Source of the DNA: Hanleya hanleyi
Lineage: Eukaryota; Mollusca; Polyplacophora; Lepidopleurida; Hanleyidae
DNA length: 64,000 nt
Reading direction: 5' to 3'
Assembly: GCA_036873755.1 (NCBI GenBank)
Contig: JAVTVY010039324.1
Coordinates: 1-64,000, forward strand
The position numbers were made by a program, and so were the translations under genes. This document shows positions 33,906 through 46,300 of the stretch, one piece after another. Below the pieces are notes generated by a model. The model was not told where the DNA came from. It was given only the letters and a program-made list of their open reading frames with translations, and ran no database searches. Numbering within the stretch: position 1 is the first letter of the stretch; each line of letters opens with the position of its first letter.

Positions 33906-33935
33906 GGGCCGCTTCCCATTCGGATTTCGCGGCCC
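33906..33935 (-). other. LINE 3' stem-loop, second copy
   Basis: gggccgc and gcggccc pair at the same distance from the 3' end as in the copy at 21,711-21,740. Confidence 0.7.
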
Positions 33936-35143
33936 ATCAACTCAATGTTTTATTTGGATTTCGCGGTACATTTCTTTGTTTTCTTTTAATATCTTTTCCA
34001 GCGCTAAATATATAAATAAATAAATGAATAAATAAATAAATAATGATAGATAACAATGATAGATTAGCAGGAGATATAAATAGAAGTAAATAAGAGTCGC
34101 TATGTACAAGTTCGTAAGTCTCTTTCGGATTTTTTTGGTTAAGCTATACTAGTAAATATGAGTTCACTGTAGGTCTAATCGCGTGGATGATTCCTTTGTC
34201 TTGGTACCCCTTTGTACTCACAAAGCCGTCCAGAAAAAACTGGGAGAACCATGGGCGTCTTCAGGATTTTTCTAATCGACTTCCCTAACGACGCCCTTGG
34301 GAACAGGGTGGGTTCTTCCAGAAATCTGTGCCTGTAACAATTGCTTGGAGTGTGTATTGGGGCACAGGACGGCAGGTCTACGTCCTATATTGTGTGAAAG
34401 TCAAAGGATGATATTCTGTGTTGTGGCGTCATTTCGGTGTCATATATAGCGTGTCTGTGTGGTTTAGGATTTGGTATTCTGGTTGCTCAGTTCGGTGGGG
34501 TAGCGTGTCTGGCGTGGTACAGGGTCGAGTATTCTGGACGTTCTTGTGGACCGACGATGATGATCTTCATCATGTTCATCTCCATTTGGTGCTGTTTCAT
34601 AATATTTGTCGTCATAGGTGTTCTGTTTCATGGCTGGTCTTACTCGTGTGTTGTCTTCAGTGTGCTGTGCCTGTATTACAAAGAATAGAAGAGTTTGTAG
34701 TTTCTTGTTTTCTGGTGTTATTTTTTGCCATCGACTGGCACTATCGTGATCTAAGTCACACATGATCAATAGCAATAAATAATTAGGTACTAAATATTAT
34801 AAATAAAAATATTATTATAGTTAAAGCCGATTGTGAATGTTTCATATAACCTCCAGCCTTCTGCCCCTGCATGAAAACCGGACGGTTAACATTCGTTAAC
34901 GAGGGTTGGAAATAAGGGAACACAATTTGGTCAGAGCTCGTTATTAGGAGCTTTTAATTTGATCAGTGAATTTGTCTATGTTATTGCTATGGCATTTTGA
35001 TTGGTTAGTGTCCAAATTTGATCAGTCATTTCTGATCACTGACCCTTATTTCCGCCCCTGTAAAATAGTTTTGACTCTAAGCGTGCTACATTTATTCAAA
35101 TTTGGTCCTAGGTTTATTGGTGTCTTGGTGTAACCATATAGTA

Positions 35144-36640
35144 TTAAATGGTAGAGTGATAGTCAGTCGATTTGATGTAAGCTAGTAAGGTGGAGTATAC
35201 TTTGTTTGTAAGAGGTGGTTTAGGATTTAATATAGAAGCCAACGACAGAGGGACATTTAAGTTTTTGAGTTCGTTTTCCAGTGTTCGGCGATAGAGGTCA
35301 TGTTTTGGGCATTTGAGTATAAAATGTTCTATCGTTTCTTCTTCGTTGTTGCATGAAGTGCATAGTGGTGATGTGTTTTTTATTAGCTTAGATAAGTGAG
35401 ATTTTAGTCCTGTTTTGCCTAGTCTTAATCTTGTGATGATGCGGTCGTCACGTTTACTGTCTAGCTGGAATCCAGAACTCCTTCTTTTCCCCTTATCTAG
35501 AATACTATGTAGCCATCTACCTCGGTTTTCTTCGTTCCATTCCTTCTCCCATTTACTATCTATTCTGGTTTTAATGATAGAATTCAGTTCTTTGGTTCCT
35601 AGTCCTATATGCACGTCAGGTGCAGTTTTGGTGAGGCTGTCTTTGGCTGTCCTATCGGCGGCTTCATTTCCCCTAACGTCCACGTGGGCGGGTATCCAAG
35701 CTAAAATGGCGTCAATGTCATTGTCTCGTATTTGTGTACATAAAATTTCTATTTCGTGTATGAGGTCAGGTCTGCTGTCGGATTTGGAGTTCTTTATAGA
35801 TACCAGTCCGCTTAAGGAATCGCTAAGAATAACGGTGGAAACAGGTCGGTTCTGAAGAACCCATTCGAGAGCCTTGATTATGGCGACTAATTCAGTGGTG
35901 TATACAGACATATTGTCTGGTAGTTTGAAACCTTCGTGAATGTCAAGTTCTGGTATAACGAATGCAGAACCTGTATTGTGACTTGTGTTTTTGGAGCCGT
36001 CTGTATATATTTTCAAGCGATTTTTCCAATGTGTGTCAATATATTCGAGGGCAGTGACCCTTATATGCTCTGGGTTGTCCTGTTTGGTGATGTAGCTATG
36101 TATATTCGTGTCCACGTGTGGTGTGATTAGTTGCCATGGTGGTCTATTGACCTTGTCAGTGTCAGAGATACAAGAGATAGGGATGTCGTGTTCTTGGAAT
36201 AGCCGTTCTATCGTGTAACCGAATGGTGCGGAGTCTTTTTCCCATTTCCTTTTTAGGAATTCGTATTCGGTTTTTGGGCCAAAAATGTTGTGGCATGGGT
36301 GGTTTTCGCCCTTGGCTATTGTTTTCCCTGCATATTTCATTGACAGCTCTTCTCGTCTTAAATGTAAGGGTTTTTCATTAGTTTCTATTTGTAGACTACA
36401 TAATGGAGTTCCTTTGAACGCCCCGGTGGCTATTTTTAATGCCGAATACTGAATGCTGTCTATTCTTTTCAAATGGGTCTTGCATGCTGATTGGTAAGCG
36501 ATTGAACCATAGTCTATTTTGGATCTGATGAGTGTTTGATATAATTTGATTAAGCTATGTTTATTGGCCCCCCAGTTGGTACCCGATACGCACCTCATAA
36601 GGTTCAGGTCCTTGTTACACCGAATAATTAATTGGTCGAT
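35144..36640 (-). CDS. LINE ORF2 C-terminus: RT thumb, RNase H and CCHC zinc knuckle
   Basis: The frame is open from the truncated 5' end of the element to the stop at 35,144 (about 498 codons). It begins in the last part of the reverse transcriptase ('RSKIDYGSIAYQS'). Counting from the first Met, the RNase H fold has Asp200 (in 'IYTDGSKN'), Glu236 ('TTELVAIIKALE'), Asp260 ('ILSDSLSGL'), His305 ('WIPAH') and Asp315 ('GNEAADR'), so all catalytic positions are present. A zinc knuckle follows: Cys413-x2-Cys416-x8-His425-x4-Cys430. No frameshift or stop was seen, which with the intact target duplication suggests a recent insertion. It cannot be active because the endonuclease and most of the RT are missing. 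Confidence 0.88.
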   Translation of the reverse strand: MDQLIIRCNKDLNLMRCVSGTNWGANKHSLIKLYQTLIRSKIDYGSIAYQSACKTHLKRIDSIQYSALKIATGAFKGTPLCSLQIETNEKPLHLRREELSMKYAGKTIAKGENHPCHNIFGPKTEYEFLKRKWEKDSAPFGYTIERLFQEHDIPISCISDTDKVNRPPWQLITPHVDTNIHSYITKQDNPEHIRVTALEYIDTHWKNRLKIYTDGSKNTSHNTGSAFVIPELDIHEGFKLPDNMSVYTTELVAIIKALEWVLQNRPVSTVILSDSLSGLVSIKNSKSDSRPDLIHEIEILCTQIRDNDIDAILAWIPAHVDVRGNEAADRTAKDSLTKTAPDVHIGLGTKELNSIIKTRIDSKWEKEWNEENRGRWLHSILDKGKRRSSGFQLDSKRDDRIITRLRLGKTGLKSHLSKLIKNTSPLCTSCNNEEETIEHFILKCPKHDLYRRTLENELKNLNVPLSLASILNPKPPLTNKVYSTLLAYIKSTDYHSTI

Positions 36641-36739
36641 ACAAACGAACTAAAAAATGCTCGCCTTTTATCCTAATCGCCGTCAATGGGTCACGTGATG
36701 TGTTTATTCTTAGCTAACAAAGGAGCTGCTAAATATAGA

Positions 36740-37030
36740 CGTCACTCGACCTAGTAACCCTACCACGACCCCTTAAAGGTCGACGCGACCCAGGTCATGG
36801 CGACCCCGACCCTAATTACGTAACACTATTACGTCATACCGCCCAATTAGGTCGATTTGTTACGTCATTCGACCTACTTTCGAGTGACCTCGACCTACTT
36901 TCGATTGACTTCGACCTAATTTCGAGTGACCTCGACTGACCTTGACCTACTTTCGCGTGACCTTGACCTACTTACGAGTGACCTCGACCCCATTACGTCA
37001 CACGATGACGTCAAACGCGTCATACGTTAC
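36740..37030 (+). repeat. 21-bp minisatellite, unit B
   Basis: Equivalent of 24,565-24,845, with small differences in unit variants (an added gagtgacct unit near 36,880). Confidence 0.8.
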
Positions 37031-37064
37031 CTAGATACTCACACCAGGGTCCATCTACTACTTG

Positions 37065-37905
37065 CACCGCCTCCCTCCTCCACACTCCTGCTAGGGCTAA
37101 ATAACGTTTCCGACTTTTTTTCATATTTCTTACATACATTCGCACGTGTCAGTTTACGTCCTTAAAAACTTCTGTCGAAAATGGATTTCAGTGAGTTAAA
37201 GCAGATGTTTACACAATACCAGAAACAATAATCATACTGTTGTACAATACGATTATCAAATTGTCACAAAATTATACTTGTGTACTCTGAACAGAATGAT
37301 TTAGGCATATGGGGGTTAGTCATCCCTCGTGCACCAGCGGACTATATCATGGGTTAATTCAAAGAGGCGACCATATAGGGTGTGACTGGACAGTTGCATG
37401 TTACCCGTATTTCTTACAAAATTACTGCCTTTTCCTGTATGGACGTGTCAAGTAAATATGTATTCTCTACTTTATTAACACATTTTTGCGGAAAATTGCA
37501 TGAATACAAAAACTGGAACATCTGACCGAAAAAATAAGCCAGAAATGTATTTTTAAAGTGACGTCGTCAAAGCGACCTTTTCACATTTGAAAAAGTGTGT
37601 GCCCCTCATAGGTCCTTAACCTAAAAGGCGTAAAAGTATTTAGACGGGGTTTGGAACTCGCCGTTTTACTATAACTTGGCCCTCCATCTATGAAATGATG
37701 ACGACCATCAGATATTACATCATATTTATGAAATATGACCATTTCATAGATGGATTTTCTCCATCCGAGAGACCCCATCATCCCAAAACTCTTGTTTTGA
37801 GAGCCTGTAGCATCAAGTCTATTCGGGAAACCCGTCTTTCGAAATGTAAATAAAAGCCTGATTGACATGGACTAAATGAACCGGTTTGAACCTAGGACTT
37901 AGGTT
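37065..37905 (+). repeat. Internal repeat of about 850 bp, copy B1
   Basis: Nearly identical to 24,890-25,740. The 16-codon ATG frame is intact at 37,181-37,231. Confidence 0.8.
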
Positions 37906-40304
37906 GAAAATTCTCGGCTAATCACAGGACATTGATGTCTTCAGTCTCTTCCTTCGGTTTTTGGGAAATATTAATATAATGATTGTGATTTGAATTCCCC
38001 AGTGTGCCCGGAGTATACAAGCCCAGTGTTTTTGCTTCCCCTGTATTTCTCTATCCTCCCTTCAGCTTTGGAAGAATATTTGTAGCATATTAACTTGGGT
38101 ATGGTTTAGCCTCTCAAGACTGTGGCGATTTCAATCAACACCACATAATATTATTACAGAAACTTGTCAAATAATTAGTCTAAACCACCAAATGCCACAA
38201 TTCAAAGTTTCCCGAATTCTGTTATACATATCGAAAACTGACGATATAATGCAATCTTAGAGTGCAAGATCTCTGACGTTAAACGCAACTTGTGTCTAAT
38301 TCCGCTGAACGCGGGCTAGGGACCGTTTATATATTATGTGTTTTACATCTGCACGGTTTCCATGAAACAGCCACAGTGAATTCGTGACAGATAATACTCT
38401 GCAAAACGACTTTATCTGAATAAAGCATAATGATGAGTGATTAGAATTTTACGTAAAGAACATCAACACGTCTTGCTGATATCATTGAAAGTTGTTCACC
38501 GCTTTTCTCTTGAAGGAAACCAGCTTGTGTTTGTATCATTTTTGTTTCATACACATTTGGAATTGTTGCTCACTGTCATATGAAATAGGTATTTCGCTTG
38601 CTGACCCGGAATTTTTTTATGGACGACGGCTGAAAATTGAATTCAGGAATGATGCGACCTATTGAAAATTCTCCATATTATCGATGTTTGGCACTTTTGT
38701 GAGCGTTTGATGACCGAAATTTCTTACCACCTAATATGTAACTTTGACATGGAAATAACGTTGGAATATGTTCTAGTGGTAGAGCTATTAATGGAGGGTA
38801 TATCTGGTCATACGATTGCAAGAATGGATGCCATCACATATGCCTTATTGACAAAAACCATAGCGTCCTTAAGTTCTACAACATAGGAGGGATACTATTC
38901 ACGAGAAGTTTCTGGGCTGATGGAATTGTTTAAATTTATCATCACAAAAATCTGTGTGAAATATGACAACACTGTATAGCATGAACATATAGGCATTCCG
39001 ATGTGTACTTTTAAATTGTGCACTATTCCTGGAGAACTGATATCTGTTCTCCTATATGTTATCGTTCGTTGCCTGGAGCTAAAACTAATCTCTTTGGGTT
39101 TGACTAACAACATGGAACATGGAATGGAGTTTTGTCTGTTGAAATGATAAAAATCTCCAAAACCACATGGCTTTGGCCTAGCCTGTGCCGCTTTGCCATC
39201 ATGCATTATTCCATTGACAACCAAGGATATATCAAAAGAATTTTTTTATAAGCTATTTAATGATGGTTTACAAAAACATCCGAAGTTTCATGGGCTCGAC
39301 CCAGGGTGTGTATTTCTTCATATCCAACATTTCATCATGCAATTTAATGAAGATGCATGGTAACATTTCATTGAGAAAGCAGGGTTGAACGAAAGCGTTA
39401 CATAGCATAGTGTCATTCTAGAAACAAGAGCAAGATATATACAAACTTTCATTTAACAAGTTCTACAATTGAGTAACTGTTAAGATTATAACAATTTTGG
39501 TTGACCACTTAAATTAGTGGAGAAATCAATCTAGAAGAAAATAATTTAAATAATATTCCACTTATAAATTATTCAGGTAATTCATTTTATCTTTGCATTT
39601 ATTCAAAGTTTTACCAGTAATAAACACATTTTATAAATAAATATTTATTTTTTGATTGATTCGTTCAATCAAGGAAAGATATATATTAAAAAAAAATTAT
39701 TTTGTTATTCACTCAAAAATGTTTTTTAATAAATTTAGAACCAAAATAGTTAATGCCAAAGGTGCCATATTTTCCTACCTTGAATCTAAACCAATGTCAA
39801 ACTTGTTTTCTCCGTTAAACTAGTATGTTTATCTGTCGGCTGGATGACACAGTTGAATTTCTATAGATAGATTTATGCAGGCGGCAAGGGGTCTCAACGG
39901 GACATTTCCATATTTGACCATCGTCATTGAATTTTCAGCGTTGAGAGGATTAGTGCGATTTTGTCTGGTCAATAAAATTGACGCTAAACACAATTTTATG
40001 TATCAAACTTAGAACCCAAATAAACCCTTCACTCATTTTGAATAATATATTGACCGCTAAGCGCGAATGTACAAATTTATTTATATTTCGACTAGAAAAC
40101 TATCTTGTCTAGTCAAATTGTCATACTGTGGCAATATTACAATATTAACTTTTACGAAGAGAATCACTTACTGTGACACTTTAGTACTTTAGTGTACTGG
40201 AGTCACCCCCCTTCAAATTAGTCAAATATGACAGGATGATGTTAGAAAGTGCCAGTCCATAAATAGTCTTTGTTGCTGAGATAGGGTAGGAAAGTTTTGT
40301 ATTA
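37906..40304. other. Unit B interior, no gene recognised
   Basis: Colinear with 25,741-28,189 of unit A, with scattered substitutions and small indels. No conserved frame. Confidence 0.6.
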
Positions 40305-41200
40305 TGCACTCCCTCCCTCCTCCACACTCATGCTAGGGCTAAATAACGTTTCCGACTTTGATCATTCCCCTTACATACATTCGCACGTGTCCGTTTACAT
40401 GCCCTTAGAAATCTCTGTCGAAAATTGATTTCACTGAGATAGAGCAGATGTTTACACAATACCAGAAACAATAATCCTACTGTTGTACAATACGATTATC
40501 ATGTTTTCACAAAATTATACTTGCGTACTTTGAACAGAATGCTTTTGGCATATGGTGGCTATAGTCTTCTCTCGTGCATCAGCGGACTATATCATTTGTT
40601 AATTCAAAGAGGCGACCTTATAAGGTGTGACTGGATAGTTGCGTTTTAGCCGTATTTCTTACAAATTACTGCCTTTTCATGTATGGACGTGTCAAGCAAA
40701 GTATATTCCCGGCTTTATTAACACTTTTTTTGCAGAAAACTGCATGAATACAAAAACTGGAAAATCTGACACACAAAAAAGAAACCAGAAATGTATTTTA
40801 AGTATGACATCAATGTGACGTCATCAAAGACCGTTTCACATTTTTCAAAAAGTGAGTGCCCCTCATAGGTCCTTACCTAAAAGGCGTCAAAATATTTAGA
40901 CGGGATTTAGAATTCGCCGTTTTACTATAACTTGGCCCTCCATCCATGAAATGATGACGACCATCAGATATCACATCATATCTATGAAATATGACCTTTT
41001 CATAGATGGTTTTTCTCCATCCAAGAGACTGCATATTTAGACATTTCACCCTAATCCACCCATCATTCCCAAAACTCTTGTTTTGAGGGCCTGTAGCATC
41101 GAGTCTATTCAAGAAACCCGTCTTCGAAATGAAAATTATAGCCTGGTTGACATGGACTAAATGAACCGGTTTGAACCTAGGATTTAGATTGAATATTTCT
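40305..41200 (+). repeat. Internal repeat of about 850 bp, copy B2
   Basis: Corresponds to 28,190-29,035 but keeps some segments deleted there (for example around 41,000-41,060), so both descend from a longer form. Confidence 0.8.
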
Positions 41201-42216
41201 GGTTTAATCAGGGCTAAGCGGAAGCGTTATATAGCATAGTGTGCTTCCAGAAACAAGTGCAAGATATCATATAAATCTTTCATTCAACATGTTCCATACA
41301 ATTGAGTAATTGTTAAGATTATATGATGATTTGTATACCCAAAGCCCGCGGTGAAAATGTCTGATTTTAGATACATATTGAAACTCCAACTTAAATATAC
41401 GCTCGCAAACCATAGGAATGATGTGCTTGATACACCTATAGATTCTCTCATTATTTTTGCGTGGAATCCCAGGGTTCGCTGATCCTTTAAAAAATATATA
41501 CATATTTTTGCAGATTTCACGGGGGGGATCCTGGCCCCCTGACATCCCCCCCCCCCCCCACAACACCTCAGCAGACCCGCTCTTGGTCAGTGTGAAAATT
41601 TTGTTCTCTGGCTTGAAATTGAGTACCTCTATAGAAGTGTCAATGCTCCTGGACACAAAACTTGCAATGTGGTCTCTAATGGGTCTTAGAGGTGCCCCGT
41701 GGTCCGTTAACTACGAGATCAATGATATGACATGTCATAGTTAATGAATTCTAACTTCATGCCTCCCCCCGAAATGCAAGAGCCAACTCCCCCCCCCTCC
41801 TTTCGATAAATTTTTGAACAGTCTCCGAAATATCGGGAATATCTAAATAGTTGATTAATTTATACCAAATTTAGTCTACTTGTACTTCTCAAAAATGTTG
41901 TAGAATAGCCGTCAAAACTACATATATACCGACCCACGAGTTCAGGGAAATTCAATCTGTATTTGTTAGATGCTATTATAGTAACATTGTTACAAACTCG
42001 CACATCTGAAACTAATTAAAAACTTCCATACACCGTACTACATCGGCAGCACTTTGTGAACTTCCTATGTGCAACTGCCTATATGGGCAACAGAGGTCTA
42101 ATTTAGGGATCACTCCTGACATTTGGTTTATTCATTGTGACTGTTGCTGTATATCGAGGATTGGTTATTTATATATTACACCAGCCAGAAAGTAGGTAAT
42201 ATTTACTAGTATATCC
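41201..42216. other. Distal unit B, no gene recognised
   Basis: Colinear with 29,036-30,308. It contains a C-run at 41,547-41,560. It lacks about 150 bp present in A near 29,850-30,060. Confidence 0.55.
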
Positions 42217-43388
42217 AACCATTAATGGGAAGACACTTTCTCGATAAATACAAATATGTGTGGTGGATTGGCCAGTCTCGTGCGAGACTCGTACCCCCGC
42301 CATTAGAGTTTGGCACCAAACTTAAGCCCTCCATAAAACAGTTGACCACCTCAGCTTCCACAGAAGCGGAAGTTCGGAGGTTCGGAGGCTAGATTACGTA
42401 CATTTACTACCCCTCTGATAGACTGATTAATGCATGGATCAACTCCTAAGGCCGATATTATATATATACTGAAACCATTTAGAAAGAATGTAACATTTCT
42501 TTTCAATTATTTTTAGGATGGCACTTATAAGCACAAATACTTGTGGTGCATTTACTACTGCTTTTGGTGCATGGGATTCGTCCATAAAAGTAAGCTTTAC
42601 CAAGAAAGTCTCCTCCTAACGATAATAGGGTATGTTGTATATAATTAACCCTGAAAGCGTTGATGACATAACTACCATTAAAACGACATATCGCTCCAGG
42701 ACAAAGATGAAATTGTCAGTCGCGATACATTACAGCGTTAAAAGTTTTCAAAATGCACGCAACTTTATTCTGATGGATTCATACAGTCATATATGTATGT
42801 ATAAATAATGGATCCAATTTTGTTTTACTGTTTTAAAATAGCGGAAAACCACAGTAAATACGGTCTACTTCTGTTAAACAGGTTAACACAATATGGCACT
42901 AAACTTTATTCCAGGTTAAATGGTGTTTTAACTAAAAGTTACCATGTGTAGGCGTTAACGTTTCTCTATTGCATAGATCGGCTATTGTTAAGTCACAACA
43001 ATTCACTAACATCGTTGTAACAAAGCACAAGATACCCTGTGGCAAAACGCCCTTCCCCTTTGAAACAGCCTGGGGAACAAATGAAATCAGTTTTCGATGA
43101 TTGGATTTCTTTCTTGGGAAAGTGGAATTGTGGATAAACAGGTTTTTGCTCCCCTTCACCCACCCCCGCATCTGATGACGTCTATGATGTGCCGTTTTCC
43201 CAGTGGCCAATCAAACAATCGGAAGCTATGATCAACTGTTGTCTGCAAAGTTGATTGACATTATAGGTTTCCTGGTGGATAGTTTAAAAGCCACGACATC
43301 AACGGATAGGGTCAGTTATCTTCAGCTTTGAGTATTCTGTAGCCGATTTTGATCAGACAAAATGGTAAGTTTTCACGTCACGTTAAAG
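42217..43388 (+). repeat. Truncated third unit (C) leading into the globin gene
   Basis: Starts with the same SINE-like head (here with a better B-box, 'gtacgagtctcgcac' on the minus strand) and stays colinear with A and B to 'cacgttaaag' (43,388), where homology stops abruptly. It is more diverged from A and B than they are from each other. Confidence 0.85.
43150..43361 (+). promoter_or_regulatory. Putative globin promoter and 5' UTR
   Basis: CCAAT at 43,207-43,211 is conserved with units A and B, followed by 'acattatagg' at about +50. It lies 150 bp before the proposed globin ATG at 43,362. Confidence 0.45.
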
Positions 43389-46300
43389 GTGAATAGTTTT
43401 TTTTCAACAAAATTGTTGACCAATTATTTTTTCTGGTGGAAAACGTTGTAATGTATTATTGCCTTTGTACATCTGTTGTCAGAACTGAAAAATTATGCCA
43501 ATATTGATGTCTTTCAGGCAACCCAGGAAATCATCAACAGAACTTCTGAAGCTGTTTTTGTACAGTAAGTATATTATTTGATTATTAGATGATAACACCC
43601 CTGCCCTAGATATTAACATACAAAGCTTTTAAGAAAAAAAAACTTAGTATCGTGTAGCTGATGGTTAGCCGACCCACCTTGTGGCAATCTATATTATTAC
43701 CGTGGAGTTAAAAGACATTTTGGAAGGAAAAGTTTGATAACTTATAGATACATGTAATTTGCCCAGATGACCGGTCTAGTTGCTGCTTAACGAGCTCCAG
43801 GACTGATCATATAATATATTACATGTAATGTTGAAATTACCGCATTGCAGGTGATTATCTCTCTCATTCGTCAATATAAACCAATATTTCTATTTATTTC
43901 CCCAGGTTGTTTGAATGTATTCGATTCAAAAGCAAAGGAAAATATCCCAAACTGGATGATAGACAGAAAAACCAGATTCGTTCAGTATGGGCTACTTACG
44001 TGAAAGGAGACCATACAGAGACTGGCATCCAACTTTTCATGAGGTAAGCAATATTGTGTACTATTACTTGAATCGGATCCCTGCTATCAGAAACTACAGA
44101 CCTTAAAACACAATCTCCGCATACAGGGTTGGTGGCTCATTTGATACTTGTATTTCCAGATCGTGCAGATATTCAGCCCGGCACGTATGAATTGCCAATT
44201 TGTTATGGATCCATCGCCCTAAAAATAAGCTTTTTCGAAGAATTTCGACTAACAGCGCCGAATGCATGCACGTGCCTGCAACTTTGAGTGAATCACAAAC
44301 AATTTTCATTGTTAGGGTATCCTTCACACCAGTGTACACTGAGCCTCGGCTATTGGAAATTGAGCTTTCGTTTGTTTCTTGGCTTCTTTTCGTAGATTAG
44401 CATGGATTTTAACATATCTAAAATATTACACCTATATAACCAAAACTAAAATGATGTTTGCAGTATTATCTGTCCATATATAGAAATACCATTTTGGTTC
44501 AAAATGCATATTGGATAGGCCTGTAAGCTCAAAGTCCAATCTCAAACTTCAGTCGACGCTGTTTTACGTCATTTTTGACATTGAGCGTACAAAATCCAGC
44601 TGAAGTGAAGAAATTATTTTAAGGATTCACAAACGTGACATTCAGAAGGAAACTGATTCTTTACTGCCAAAAACTGATAAGCATGGTCCATATTTTTTGA
44701 AGATTTTCTCGTGTTTTCTCCTGTTAACATTTTTTTTATTTATTTAATGACTTTGACATTGTCAGGGTAGGGCACACAGGTGCGGTGCACCTATAAGACG
44801 TGCCCTCCCAGATAACAAACAAGACAATAAAACAGTATATACATAAAAGAAAACAATTGCAAAACCACAATATAAACACTAGATAAAGATCGCATGTGTA
44901 ATAACCATTGGAAATCCGTACATAAAATACAGATAAACTGTACTACTGCAAGCGGCAGCGGGAACAATGGCACTTAGTAACCCAAGAGCATGGATTATCG
45001 GATAAAAAGTTATTTCTAAAAAGGTCCTGGTAAAAACGTCGTATTCTCGATTTAAGACTATTTAAGGATGGATGAGACAAAGGGTTAAATGCTACGGATT
45101 TCCAAATGTAATAAATTCGATTAAAATAAGAATGTCTAAAGAATGTTAAAAAAGGGCATTTTCATTAAAAAGTCAGAATTATTTGAGAATGATATAAAAT
45201 CATTTACATTGAGATCGTAATCCCCAAAACAACATTTGCCTAAAAAAAAGATATCGTTAATTTCACGTCTGTAAGATAGAGGTAAAATATTTAAGAGTTC
45301 TAGTCTTTCCTTGTATAACATATGCTGAGATTGACTATAACCTAAGATAAATTTCGTAGCTCTTCGTTGGACCCCTTCAATTTGTAACAATGAGTTGATA
45401 ACATAATAGAAGCTCTGCCCAGTGACTCAGACGCGCCTTTGACATGACTGTGTCTGTGGCACTATATTAACCCATACCAAGAGAGTAGAAGGAGATAACT
45501 ACAAGATTGTATGATTTGGGTAATCCAATCTCACCAGGTCTATATTAATTTGGATCAGGTCAGATCACATACATTTTCATGTTATCAAATTGTATTCCTC
45601 CTACTGTCAGCTAACCCTCTGACTGAACACGGATTAAAAAGGCAGAACGCGCAGCTTTTGTTCACATGGTTCTCGGCCAATCAACACCATCCGTTACTAA
45701 ACGGCATGGAGTGAGCTCAGGTTGTCACGACAGGCACAGGTCCGAATAAGGTTGATTTCAGTAGAATACAAGTGAAATATCAACATTATATCAAATGCAG
45801 TTTTATGACTATAGATGCTTCCCGTGTCGATAAAATCTATAAAGACTGAATGCGTGTTTGTTGGTCGAATGCAGTCAGGTGGTGTTACACGAACCGTTCA
45901 TGAGGTTACAAACTCTGACAATGGGAGAATAGTCACATGGGATATACAACCAACCCCAACTGCTGATAAATCCACAGCTACATGTATAGCTAGATTAGCC
46001 TGTTCGGAAGATTTGGTTGGCCTTTGATTGGAGACAAGCCTGTCGTTTCTGCCCTCTTCACAAAACGCCCAGCTTCAGAAGCCCTCACCAGCCCTTGATA
46101 CAGTATGAAATGTGCCATGTCCATGTGTCATGTTATTTATTTTGTTTTGTTGTGATTTTAATAAAGGCATTTTCTTACTTTTACAGGTTATTCGAATGTT
46201 ACCCACAAACAAAGGAAAAGTTCGACTTCGCTCGTGGAACAGCCGCCGGACAGTTCCAGAATAACTCTCGCGTGATCTTCCACGTCACCAGAGTGATCAA

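Larger units (their letters stand above)
33876..36651 (-). mobile_element. 5'-truncated LINE with 11-bp target duplication
   Basis: acaaacgaact flanks the element at 33,876-33,886 and 36,641-36,651, and the intact site is in unit A at about 24,468. The 2754-bp element lies on the minus strand: the end of the ORF (36,640-35,144), then a 1.26-kb 3' UTR with a tttattt run near 34,010-34,040 and a terminal hairpin. The ORF architecture (RT end, RNase H, CCHC) points to the I/Nimb/Ingi-type group of non-LTR elements. I cannot fix the clade by eye. Confidence 0.9.
30309..42216 (+). repeat. Tandem duplication unit B
   Basis: The second head-to-tail copy of the unit starts at the same 'aaccattaatgtggttggtc'. 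It carries two insertions absent from A: a TTAA-flanked MITE and a LINE. It lacks A's Penelope element. Without insertions it is about 8.39 kb. Unit C follows without a gap. Confidence 0.9.

Noticed and set aside
33887..36640. Young, possibly active LINE
   Set aside because: The frame is intact and the target duplication exact, but the element is 5' truncated and lacks the endonuclease and most of the reverse transcriptase, so it cannot move by itself.
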